Positions 15,971 to 24,154 of a stretch of DNA of 40,591 nt are shown here, piece after piece. The stretch is from an uncultured Oscillospiraceae bacterium (GTDB lineage: Bacteria > Bacillota > Clostridia > Oscillospirales > Oscillospiraceae). The notes beneath the pieces are model-generated. The model did not search any database, was not told the origin of the DNA, and was given only the letters and a program-made list of their open reading frames with translations. Numbering within the stretch: position 1 is the first letter of the stretch; each line of letters begins with the position of its first letter. The stretch covers positions 1 to 40,591 of the forward strand of contig CANQHN010000025.1 of assembly GCA_947623745.1 (NCBI GenBank). Direction: 5' to 3'. Both the position numbers and the translations under genes were made by a program.

Positions 15971-16294
15971 ATGGATACCTTACAGCGGCTTTACACCGTG
16001 GTCCAGGACCGCAGGACCAACCCCCAGGAGGGCTCCTACACCTGCTACCTCTTCGACAAGGGCCTTGACAAGATTTTGAAAAAGGTGGGGGAGGAGTGCG
16101 CTGAGACCATCATCGCCGCCAAAAACGGCGTTCAAGCGGACACGGTGGGGGAGATCTCCGATCTGCTCTACCACCTGACCGTGATGATGGTGGAGCAGGA
16201 TATCCCCCTGGAGGCGGTGCTGTCCGAGCTGGACCGCCGCAGCGCCAAGATCGGGAACCTGAAGCAGTTCCATGTCAGCGACCATGAGACCTGA
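15971..16294 (+). CDS. hisE: Phosphoribosyl-ATP pyrophosphatase
   Basis: The 107-aa MazG-like helical enzyme catalyses the second step of histidine synthesis. Typical are NPQEGSYTCYLFDKGLDKILKKVGEECAETIIAAKN, with the metal-binding acidic residues, and ISDLLYHLTVMM. The start at 15971 gives the usual family N-terminus MDTLQRLYTVV; a longer frame upstream would cross the promoter. The ribosome binding site is poor (GAAAGAAG). No hisC or histidinol-phosphatase gene is in this cluster. Confidence 0.95.
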   Translation: MDTLQRLYTVVQDRRTNPQEGSYTCYLFDKGLDKILKKVGEECAETIIAAKNGVQADTVGEISDLLYHLTVMMVEQDIPLEAVLSELDRRSAKIGNLKQFHVSDHET

Positions 16295-16329
16295 CACGGA
16301 GTGACCGGAATCGGAAAGGAGTGTTTGTC

Positions 16330-17040
16330 ATGAGTTTCGACCCCTACGAGCTGGACCGCAGCTACGCCGGCGGCGGCGAGACCATCGGCCAGTACACCGC
16401 CAAGACCTTTTTGTGGATGGTACTGGGCCTGCTGGTGACCTTTGCCGTGGCCATCGTCTGCTGGCTGACCAACCTCACCATCTACGCCCTGGTCTACGTC
16501 CCCTTTATCCACCTGATCGTCCTGGTGGCCACCCTGGTGCTGGCTTTCACCATGGCCGGCCGGATCGAGCGCATGGGGGTGGGCACGGCCAAGGCCATGT
16601 TCCTGACCTACGCCGCCCTGTTCGGGTTTACCATGTCCATCTACCTGTACCTCTTTGAGTTCACCAGCCTGATTTTGGTGTTCGCGGCCACCGCCGTCTA
16701 CTTCGGCGCCCTGGCGGCCTACGGCCACTTCACCAAGGCCGACCTGGCCGGGCTGCGGCCCATCCTCATGTCCGGGCTCATTTTCCTGGTGGTGTTCGGC
16801 GTTCTGTCCCTGTTCCTGCCCCTGGCGGCCTTTGACCGGATCGTCTGCCTTATCGGCATCGCCGTGTTCCTGGGCTTCACCGCCTACGACACCCAGAAGA
16901 TCCGCTCCTTCTACGTCTATTACGCCGCCGACCCGGAGATGCTCTCCAAGGCGTCCATCTTCTCCGCCCTCCAGCTCTATCTGGACTTCATCAACCTGTT
17001 CCTCTACCTGCTGCGGTTCCTGGGCAAACAGCGCAACTGA
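16330..17040 (+). CDS. Bax inhibitor-1 / YccA family membrane protein
   Basis: The 236-aa protein has seven hydrophobic segments after a short soluble N-terminus (MSFDPYELDRSYAGGG), which suits the TMBIM/BI-1 family. The conserved FLGFTAYDTQKIRSFY near the sixth segment and the final LQLYLDFINLFLYLLRFLG are diagnostic; the aspartates in this part form the pH-sensing/calcium gate in the characterised homologue BsYetJ. A calcium leak role is known only from such homologues. AAAGGAG lies eight bases before this ATG and overlaps an upstream in-frame GTG, which is why 16330 is preferred. It follows hisE by 35 bases, probably on the same transcript. Confidence 0.93.
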   Translation: MSFDPYELDRSYAGGGETIGQYTAKTFLWMVLGLLVTFAVAIVCWLTNLTIYALVYVPFIHLIVLVATLVLAFTMAGRIERMGVGTAKAMFLTYAALFGFTMSIYLYLFEFTSLILVFAATAVYFGALAAYGHFTKADLAGLRPILMSGLIFLVVFGVLSLFLPLAAFDRIVCLIGIAVFLGFTAYDTQKIRSFYVYYAADPEMLSKASIFSALQLYLDFINLFLYLLRFLGKQRN

Positions 17041-17044
17041 ATCG

Positions 17045-17083
17045 AAAAAAGCGGAGAGCCGCCGGTCCGAGGACCGGCGGCTC
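17045..17083. terminator. Bidirectional terminator between BI-1 and the YbaK-like gene
   Basis: The stem GAGCCGCCGGTCC / GGACCGGCGGCTC (17056-17083) is preceded by six A, which form the T-tract for the convergent minus-strand gene. Confidence 0.8.
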
Positions 17084-17089
17084 GCTTGT

Positions 17090-17569
17090 TTACTCGTTTT
17101 CCTGCCAGCCCTTGCACACGTCCACCCAGCCCTGGCAGCGGGAGTACTCCTCCAGCTCCGGGCAGGTCAGCTCGATGGCCGAGTTGCCGCTGCCCGCGGC
17201 GGGGAACACGGTGTCGAACCGCTTCAATGACACGTCCAGCCAGGTGCGCACCCCCTCCGGGTTGGCGAAGGGGCACACCCCGCCCACCGCGTGACCGGTG
17301 AACTCCGACACCTGCTCCGCCGTGAGCATCTTGGCCTTGGTGTGGAACTGGTGCTTGAACTTGGCGTTGTCGATCTTGGCGTCCCCGGCGGCCACGATCA
17401 GCACGCAGCCGCCCTCCACCAGGAAGGACAGGGTCTTGGCGATCCGGGCGGGGATGACCCCCACCGCCTGGGCGGCCAGCTCCACCGTGGCGCTGGACAC
17501 GGGGAACTCCAGGATGTCTCCCTCCCGGCCCAGGGGCCGGAAGAAGGCGCGCACACGCTCGATGGACAT
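17090..17569 (-). CDS. YbaK/EbsC family aminoacyl-tRNA deacylase
   Basis: This 159-aa single-domain protein belongs to the YbaK/INS trans-editing family, which removes wrongly attached amino acids from tRNA (for example Cys or Ala from tRNA-Pro). Visible features are the N-terminal SIERVRAFFRPLGREGDILEFPVSSATVELAAQAVG, ARIAKTLSFLVEGGCVLIVAAGDAKIDNAKFK with the conserved lysine, the glycine loop AVGGVCPFANPEGV, and FPAAGSGNSAIELT. Which mischarged tRNA it edits cannot be told from sequence alone. It follows the thioesterase gene after 3 bases and probably shares its promoter. Confidence 0.9.
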   Translation of the reverse strand: MSIERVRAFFRPLGREGDILEFPVSSATVELAAQAVGVIPARIAKTLSFLVEGGCVLIVAAGDAKIDNAKFKHQFHTKAKMLTAEQVSEFTGHAVGGVCPFANPEGVRTWLDVSLKRFDTVFPAAGSGNSAIELTCPELEEYSRCQGWVDVCKGWQENE

Positions 17570-17572
17570 CCC

Positions 17573-17965
17573 TCAGCCCTCCCGCTTTTTGGCCGCCCGG
17601 GCCAAAAACTTCTCGTTGAAGATGATGAACCGCTCATGGGTGCCCTCGCCGATGAGCCCCGCCTCGTCGTAAGCGGCCACCTTCAGCTCGATGCGCCGGC
17701 CGTCCACCGCCGTGACCTCCGTCTCAGCCCACACCTTCATCCCCACCGGGGTGGCGGACAGGTGGGAGATGTTCAGCTTGGTGCCCACCGTGCCCTCCCC
17801 GGGGGCCAGATGGGGGGCGATGGAGGTCCAGGCCGCCTTCTCCATCAGCGCCGCCAGAAAGGGGGTGCCGAACACCTCCAGCGCCCCGGAGCAGGCCGCC
17901 TGGGCGGTGTTCTGGGGCCCGACCACGTCCTCCGCGTACCCCTTGAGTCCAACCGTCAGAGACAT
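17573..17965 (-). CDS. Hotdog-fold thioesterase, FlK-like
   Basis: The 130-aa protein has the pattern of the fluoroacetyl-CoA-thioesterase-like hotdog family: TVGTKLNISHLSATPVGMKVWAETEVTAVDGRRIELKVAAYDEAGLIGEGTHERFIIF. The conserved Thr and Glu regions, the HLSATPVG loop and the EGTHERFI strand with its His are present. Such stand-alone clostridial members probably hydrolyse an acyl-CoA, but the substrate is unknown and need not be fluorinated. AAAGGAGG precedes the start, and a promoter is visible upstream. It forms a two-gene unit with the YbaK-like deacylase; both are housecleaning-type hydrolases. Confidence 0.88.
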   Translation of the reverse strand: MSLTVGLKGYAEDVVGPQNTAQAACSGALEVFGTPFLAALMEKAAWTSIAPHLAPGEGTVGTKLNISHLSATPVGMKVWAETEVTAVDGRRIELKVAAYDEAGLIGEGTHERFIIFNEKFLARAAKKREG

Positions 17966-17995
17966 AAAACGTCCTCCTTTGTCGTCAGTGTCCCC

Positions 17996-18024
17996 ATTTT
18001 ACTATGGGCGGGGGAGAATGTAAA
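17996..18024 (-). promoter_or_regulatory. Promoter of the thioesterase gene
   Basis: On the minus strand TTTACA (18019-18024), a 17-base spacer and TAAAAT (17996-18001). The -35 box overlaps the end of the terminator hairpin of the upstream LysM-GH18 gene. Confidence 0.72.
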
Positions 18025-18056
18025 GAGCGAGACCCGGCAGAGTCCCGCTCTTTTTT
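18022..18056 (-). terminator. Terminator of the LysM-GH18 gene
   Basis: A stem of about 12 bp with one mismatch (AGAGCGAGAC with GTCCCGCTCT, extended by A-T pairs) lies 12 bases beyond the stop codon. T-tracts are present in both directions, stronger on the plus strand. Confidence 0.7.
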
Positions 18057-18067
18057 GTGTCGGAGCC

Positions 18068-19345
18068 TCACGCCTCCCGGATGTCATACAGGGCGTTGAG
18101 CACCAGCCAGTTCTGGGGGAAGGGCCGCATCAGGTTCCAGTACCCCACCCCGTACAGCCCGTACTCCGGCACCAGGGAGAGCTTTGCCCGGATGCTCCGG
18201 GCGTCCTCGAACCACACCTCGTGCTCCTGGCCCCGCCCGTCCACGTAGCGGAACCAGGGGGACTGGGCCTGCTCGTCGTAGCGGATGGCCGCGTAGTGCT
18301 GGGAGGCCAGGGTGACGGCGTACTGGTTGGAGATGGAGGTGGCCGCCCGGCCCTGCTGGTAGGGCAGCGGCCAGTCGTAGCCGTAGTTGGGGACGCCCAG
18401 GAAGATTTTCCCCGGCTCCATCTCCGTCAGGGCGTACTCCACCACCTGCCGCACATTCCGGATGGGTGCCACCGCCATGGGCGGGCCGTAGGTGTAGCCC
18501 CACTCGTAGGTCATCAGCAGCACATAGTCCGCCGCCTGGGACAGCAGGCGGTAGTTGTGCCCCTCGTACAGCTCCCCGGGCTGATCGGCAAAGATTTTGG
18601 GAGCCAGGGCCACGATGACCGGCAGGCCCAGGGGGGAGAGCAGCTCCCGCATCCGGGCGACGAACCGGGCGTAGTTCTCCGCGTCCTCGGCGTACACGTA
18701 CTCAAAGTCGATGTCCAGCCCCCGGTAGCCCCGCTCCCGGACGGCCCGCAGCAGGTTTGCGGCCAGGGCGCTCTGCACCGCCCCGTCGGTGAGCACCGTG
18801 TGGGCCAGCTCGTTGGAGAAGCCGCCCCCGGGGGTCAGGGTGGACAGGTGCAGCAGGGGGGCGACCCGCTGTTGCCGGGCGGCGGCCACCAGCTGCTGGT
18901 CGTCCAGGGACACCAGCTCCCCCTCGGCGTCAAAGCCGTAGCTGAAGGGGGTGAAGTAGGTCAGATAGGGGAGGGTGCGCTGCATGAGCCCAGGGTCCAC
19001 GTTGGGGTAGGCGTACCCGTTCACCGACAGGGTGCCCCGCTTGCTCTGCTGGTACTCCAACACCAGCTCCTGGCCGGGGAGGATGCGGCTCTCCCCCCGC
19101 AGCGCGGGGTTGTTGCGCAGCAGCTGGCGCACACTCAGGTCGGCGGCCCGGGCGATGGAGGACAGCGTGTCCCCGTCCCGGACGGTGTAGGTGCGCAGGG
19201 GGTACTGGACCACGATGGTCTGCCCCACCACCAGCCGGTTGGGGTCGGGTAGCTGGTTGTCGTCCAGCAGGCGGGAGAGGGGCACGCCGTACCGGGTGGC
19301 GATGGAATAGACGGTCTCGCCGGGCTGTACCACATGGATGTCCAT
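18068..19345 (-). CDS. LysM-domain glycoside hydrolase family 18 protein (YaaH/SleL type)
   Basis: The 425-aa protein has two N-terminal LysM domains (residues about 3-47 and 52-96), which bind peptidoglycan, and a GH18 barrel from about residue 108. The catalytic motif is LDIDFE (D211-E215). The order LysM-LysM-GH18 and sequences such as NVDPGLMQRTLPYLTYFTPFSYGF and GVPNYGYDWPLPY match SleL/YaaH, an N-acetylglucosaminidase that digests cortex fragments during spore germination. There is no signal peptide, as in other spore-coat members that are delivered from the mother cell. AAAGGAGGCGG precedes the ATG; only 15 bases separate it from the amidase-like gene. A role in sporulation is inferred. 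Confidence 0.93.
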   Translation of the reverse strand: MDIHVVQPGETVYSIATRYGVPLSRLLDDNQLPDPNRLVVGQTIVVQYPLRTYTVRDGDTLSSIARAADLSVRQLLRNNPALRGESRILPGQELVLEYQQSKRGTLSVNGYAYPNVDPGLMQRTLPYLTYFTPFSYGFDAEGELVSLDDQQLVAAARQQRVAPLLHLSTLTPGGGFSNELAHTVLTDGAVQSALAANLLRAVRERGYRGLDIDFEYVYAEDAENYARFVARMRELLSPLGLPVIVALAPKIFADQPGELYEGHNYRLLSQAADYVLLMTYEWGYTYGPPMAVAPIRNVRQVVEYALTEMEPGKIFLGVPNYGYDWPLPYQQGRAATSISNQYAVTLASQHYAAIRYDEQAQSPWFRYVDGRGQEHEVWFEDARSIRAKLSLVPEYGLYGVGYWNLMRPFPQNWLVLNALYDIREA

Positions 19346-19360
19346 ACTTGCCGCCTCCTT

Positions 19361-20101
19361 TCAGTTGAGGGTCACGTAGTCCCGGCTGACATAGCCGATG
19401 GTACCCTTGTAGTTGACCAGATACCAGTTCTCCCACTGGTTGAGCACGGTCAGCTCCGCCCCGTCCGGGGCCTGGGCGAGGACGGGGGCCTGGGTGGAGG
19501 GCCGGGCGCGGACGTTCAGCGGGCCGTGCTCCACGTCCACCATCCCCGACCGGGCGGGGACGGGGGTGAGGAAGGGGATGCCGAAGTATTCCGCCAGGGA
19601 CAGCACCAGCACCCGGGCGATCTCCCCCATGTTGTTCTTGATCCAGGCCGCGTCGTCGGGGTTGTCGTGGTAGCCGATCTCCAAAAACACCGATGGGGCC
19701 CGCACCCGGCGCACCTCCCCGATGGCGGTGGTGGGCTCCACCCGCACCTTGTCGGGCAGGGGGTAGATGGCCTTCAGGTTCTCCGCGAAGATCTCCGCCG
19801 CCCGTTTGCCCTGGGCGCTGCCGGGGTAGTGGAACACCAGGATGCCCCTGGCCTGGCCGTAGCGCCCCTCGGGGGCGGCGTTGGAGTGGAGGGCCAGGTG
19901 CAGGTCGTAGTTCCCGGCGTTGGACGCGGCGATGGAGGACGCGGCGGTCATGCTGGGGGTATTGCGGGAGATGCGGATGCCGGAGGCATCCAGGTAGGGG
20001 ACCATCCGGTCGGCCAGCAGGTTCATGTTTTCCTCTTCGGTGCCGCCGTTGACGTAGTAGTTGTTCTCCTGGGTAGAGGGGGAGAGATAGAGAATGGGCA
20101 T
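19361..20101 (-). CDS. N-acetylmuramoyl-L-alanine amidase-like protein with C-terminal SH3 domain
   Basis: The 246-aa protein has an Amidase_3-like domain (residues 1-177) and a bacterial SH3 domain (about 186-246, starting HGPLNVRARPSTQAPV and ending GYVSRDYVTLN). Amidase_3 zinc ligands are usually His, Glu, His plus a catalytic Glu. Here the Glu (E22-E24 region, TEEENMN), the second His (H72, LALHSNA) and the last Glu (E141, FLEIGYHDN) are present. The first His is missing: the usual DPGHGG is replaced by LSPSTQENN. No signal peptide is seen. The start at 20101 follows AGGAGG by six bases. It is probably co-transcribed with the LysM-GH18 gene. Activity is uncertain. Confidence 0.87.
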   Translation of the reverse strand: MPILYLSPSTQENNYYVNGGTEEENMNLLADRMVPYLDASGIRISRNTPSMTAASSIAASNAGNYDLHLALHSNAAPEGRYGQARGILVFHYPGSAQGKRAAEIFAENLKAIYPLPDKVRVEPTTAIGEVRRVRAPSVFLEIGYHDNPDDAAWIKNNMGEIARVLVLSLAEYFGIPFLTPVPARSGMVDVEHGPLNVRARPSTQAPVLAQAPDGAELTVLNQWENWYLVNYKGTIGYVSRDYVTLN

Positions 20102-20136
20102 AGCACACCTCCTGTTTTGGCCCATCCTATGAGAAA

Positions 20137-20237
20137 AGCGGGGCGGTGGTGATAAAACCTGAAAAACCTTCCCCTTGAAGGAGCGGGGCGGAGATGATAA
20201 AATGGGGCGGCGCAAAAAAATTTGAAAAAACTTTCCC
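20137..20237. repeat. Two degenerate direct repeats in the divergent intergenic region
   Basis: AGCGGGGCGG-N4-TGATAAAA followed by a GAAAAA..(C)TTCCCC end occurs at 20137-20174 and again at 20182-20237, the second with a ~19-base insertion. They lie between the divergent amidase and DUF4349 genes and upstream of the ECF-type promoter. Confidence 0.6.
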
Positions 20238-20243
20238 CCGGGC

Positions 20244-20268
20244 GGAACATCCAGCCAAAAACTGCGTC
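20244..20268 (+). promoter_or_regulatory. ECF sigma-type promoter of the DUF4349 gene
   Basis: GGAAC (20244-20248), a 16-base spacer and CGTC (20265-20268, within CGTCTGAATAGG) fit the GGAAC-N16-CGTC pattern of extracytoplasmic-function sigma factors. There is no good vegetative -35/-10 pair here. The cognate sigma factor is not in the window. Confidence 0.6.
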
Positions 20269-20320
20269 TGAATAGGTGAGAGGATACCCGCACTATAAAA
20301 AATAGACAGGAGGATCGAAG

Positions 20321-21328
20321 ATGAAACGAAACCTTGCTCTTGCGTCCCTTGCCCTGGCCGTCGCCCTGCTCCTGACGGCCTGCGGAGGCGGCGGCTCGAT
20401 GGCCCAGGACTCTATGGCGCCCGCGGCCTCCGCCCCCGCGGCCTCCGCCCCCGCGGCCTCGGCCCCCGCCGCCGCTGCCCCCGCCGCCGGGGAGTCGACG
20501 GCGGAAAGAGAATCCTTCGACATGACCTACGCCCCCGCGGGTGAGCAGACGAACAGCTCCGGCCAGAGCATCTACCAGAACGCGGACGCCAAGCTCATCC
20601 GCCGGGCGCAGCTCACCATCCAGACCACCGATTTCGACCGGGCCGCCCAGGCCCTGGACGAGCTTGTGACCTCCCTGGGCGGCTACTTCGAGAGCGCCAG
20701 CGTCCAGGGTGGCAGCTACCGCCAGTCCAACGCCAACCGCTGGGGGGAGTACGTCATCCGCATCCCCGCGGAGCGCTATGACGCCTTCCTGGGGCAGACC
20801 GGCACCCTGGGCTACGTGGCCTACCAGGACGAGTCCTCCGAGGACATCGGCGAGCAGTACTACGACACCGAGGCCCGCCTGAAGACCCAGCGCACCAAGC
20901 AGGAGCGCCTGCTGGCCCTGCTGGAGAAGGCGGAGAACATGGAGGACATCATCGCCCTGGAGAGCGCCCTGAGCGACGTGGAGTACCAGATCGAGCAGTA
21001 CACCTCCACCCTCAACCGCTACGACAGCCTGGTGGGCTTTGCCACCATCAACCTCTCTCTGGAGCAGGTGACGGTGGTGGACGACACCCCCGGCCAGGCG
21101 GACAGCCTGGGCCAGCGCATGGCCGCCGGCTTTGTCAGCAGCGGCCGGGGCCTGGTGCGGGGCGTGCAGGATCTGCTGGTCTGGCTGTCCTACCACATCT
21201 TCGGGACGGCCGTCGCCCTGGCTGTGGTCGCGCTGATCGCGGTGGTCATCATCCGCGCCGTCCGGAAGAAGTACCCCGAGCTGCAGCCGGAGCGGAAAGA
21301 GAAGAAGAAAGAGGAGACAAAGGAATAA
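20321..21328 (+). CDS. DUF4349 domain lipoprotein
   Basis: The 335-aa protein starts with a signal peptide and lipobox LLTAC (Cys21). A low-complexity Ala/Pro/Ser linker follows (about residues 33-58), partly encoded by a three-fold 15-bp repeat. The DUF4349 domain spans about 88-305: KLIRRAQLTIQTTDFDRAAQALDELVTSLGGYFE, YVIRIPAERYDAFL, a helical coiled-coil region with ARLKTQRTKQERLLALLEKAENMEDIIALESALSDVEYQIE, and a membrane segment (about 288-308) before a lysine-rich tail. Proteins of this family may stabilise the envelope or sense stress; the function is unproven. AGGAGG lies seven bases before the ATG. The ECF-type promoter suggests induction by envelope stress. Confidence 0.92.
   Translation: MKRNLALASLALAVALLLTACGGGGSMAQDSMAPAASAPAASAPAASAPAAAAPAAGESTAERESFDMTYAPAGEQTNSSGQSIYQNADAKLIRRAQLTIQTTDFDRAAQALDELVTSLGGYFESASVQGGSYRQSNANRWGEYVIRIPAERYDAFLGQTGTLGYVAYQDESSEDIGEQYYDTEARLKTQRTKQERLLALLEKAENMEDIIALESALSDVEYQIEQYTSTLNRYDSLVGFATINLSLEQVTVVDDTPGQADSLGQRMAAGFVSSGRGLVRGVQDLLVWLSYHIFGTAVALAVVALIAVVIIRAVRKKYPELQPERKEKKKEETKE
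20421..20465 (+). repeat. Triplicated 15-bp coding repeat
   Basis: CCGCGGCCTCCGCCC occurs three times in a row, the third with one change, encoding Pro-Ala-Ala-Ser-Ala repeats in the linker of the DUF4349 lipoprotein. Such a tract can change length by replication slippage in steps of five residues. Confidence 0.85.
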
Positions 21329-21330
21329 AT

Positions 21331-21364
21331 AAAAAACCAGCGCCCCGCGGGGCGCTGGTTTTTT
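21331..21364. terminator. Bidirectional terminator between DUF4349 and pckA
   Basis: A nearly perfect palindrome: six A, CCAGCGCCCC, a two-base centre, the complement, six T. It serves both convergent genes. Confidence 0.92.
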
Positions 21365-21381
21365 ATTGGTCTGGGAGGTGA

Positions 21382-23001
<1,620 letters not shown>

Positions 23002-23079
23002 AGGGATCTCCTCCTTGTATAAAAGTGGGTCCTCCGGCCGTGCCGGGGCAGCGGCCGGGGAGCGGACTGGCTCATCTGC

Positions 23080-23108
23080 ATTTTACTCTATTTTCCTGGG
23101 AAAGGCAA
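23080..23108 (-). promoter_or_regulatory. Promoter of pckA
   Basis: On the minus strand TTGCCT (23103-23108), a 17-base spacer and TAAAAT (23080-23085), about 80 bases upstream of the pckA start. Confidence 0.7.
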
Positions 23109-23120
23109 TAGGGAAGAATC

Positions 23121-23146
23121 AACAAAGCCGGTGCCGGGATCACCGG
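23121..23146 (-). terminator. Weak terminator at the end of rsmA
   Basis: CCGGTG / CACCGG with a 7-base loop overlaps the rsmA stop codon and is followed on the minus strand by CTTTGTT. The short stem and broken T-tract make it weak. Confidence 0.4.
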
Positions 23147-24009
23147 TTTTCCTCTGCCTCGGCCCGGATCGCCCTCGACAGCCGGGCGAAATCGGCGACG
23201 GACAGCCGCTCTCCCCGCACGTCGGGGGCCAGGCCGCACGCCCGGATGGCCCGGGCCGCCGTCTCTTTCGTATAGGGGGCCCCCAGGGCGGCGCCCAGGC
23301 TGTTCACCAGGGTTTTTCTGCGCTGGGCGAAGGCGGCGTGGACCACCCGGAAGTAGAACGCCTCATCCTCCACCCCCTGGGGGGCGGGCCGGGCGGTGAG
23401 CCGCACCACGGCGGAGGTCACCTTGGGCGCGGGCAGGAAGCACTCCGGCGGCACCTGGAACAGCAGCTCCGGCGCGGCGTAGAACTGGCACAGCACCGAC
23501 AGCACCCCGTAGTCCGCCGTCCCCGGCGCGGCGCACACCCGCTCCGCCACCTCCCGCTGGATCATCACCGTCACGGTCCGGAAGCGCCGGTACGCCAGCA
23601 GGGCGGTGAGGGCGGGGGAGGTGATGTTGTAGGGCAGGTTGGCGCAGGCGATGGGGGTGAGCCCAGCGAAGTTTTCCTCCACCAGGGCGGGGAGGTCCGT
23701 CTTGAGGATGTCCCCCGGCACCACCCGGGCGTTGGGGAAGGGGGAGAGGGTCTCGGCCAGGATGGGCAGCAGGGCCCGGTCCAGCTCCACCGACACCACT
23801 TTGTCCGCCCGGCGCGCCAGCTCCGCCGTCAGTGGCCCGATGCCCGGCCCGACCTCCAGCACGCCCACGCCGGGGCCGGCCCCGGAGGCGTCCGCGATGT
23901 CCCGCGGCACCCAGCCCTGGATGAGAAAATTCTGCCCCATAGACTTGGAGAACCGAAAGCCGTGCCGGTCCAGCAGGGCGCGGATGTCGTTTCGATTGCA
24001 AAGGTCCAT
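23140..24009 (-). CDS. rsmA: 16S rRNA dimethyladenosine transferase (KsgA/RsmA)
   Basis: The 289-aa SAM-dependent enzyme dimethylates A1518 and A1519 (E. coli numbering) in helix 45 of 16S rRNA during 30S assembly. Features in order are the N-terminal GFRFSKSMGQNFLI, SAM-binding LEVGPGIGPLT (51-61), VELD, PGDILKTDL, the catalytic NLPYN (124-128, often NLPYY/NLPYN in the family), and the C-terminal FLPAPKVTSAVVRLT and FAQRRKTLVNSL. A vegetative promoter lies upstream; the ribosome binding site is only GGGGGA. Confidence 0.97.
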   Translation of the reverse strand: MDLCNRNDIRALLDRHGFRFSKSMGQNFLIQGWVPRDIADASGAGPGVGVLEVGPGIGPLTAELARRADKVVSVELDRALLPILAETLSPFPNARVVPGDILKTDLPALVEENFAGLTPIACANLPYNITSPALTALLAYRRFRTVTVMIQREVAERVCAAPGTADYGVLSVLCQFYAAPELLFQVPPECFLPAPKVTSAVVRLTARPAPQGVEDEAFYFRVVHAAFAQRRKTLVNSLGAALGAPYTKETAARAIRACGLAPDVRGERLSVADFARLSRAIRAEAEENR

Positions 24010-24047
24010 GATAGTCCCCCGATCTGACCAGCGTTAGCGATAGAGTA

Positions 24048-24077
24048 ACTATATGGTACTTTGCCCGCCTGTGTCAA
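24048..24077 (-). promoter_or_regulatory. Promoter of rsmA
   Basis: On the minus strand TTGACA (24072-24077), an 18-base spacer and TATAGT (24048-24053). It is back-to-back with the promoter of the Old Yellow Enzyme gene, only 9 bases away. Confidence 0.82.
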
Positions 24078-24086
24078 CAGATTTTC

Positions 24087-24115
24087 TTGCCTTTTTTGGA
24101 AAACCGCCGTACAAT
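24087..24115 (+). promoter_or_regulatory. Promoter of the Old Yellow Enzyme-like gene
   Basis: TTGCCT (24087-24092), a 17-base spacer and TACAAT (24110-24115), about 40 bases before the ATG. Confidence 0.72.
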
Positions 24116-24154
24116 AGCGGTATCAAATTTCAATGTCCGGGAGGAGGCGGCCCC

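Noticed and set aside
20102-20136. Mother-cell sigma-E promoter before the amidase/GH18 operon (CATAGGAT on the minus strand)
   Set aside because: Only a partial -10 match and no -35; attractive given the SleL-like gene, but not supportable from sequence.
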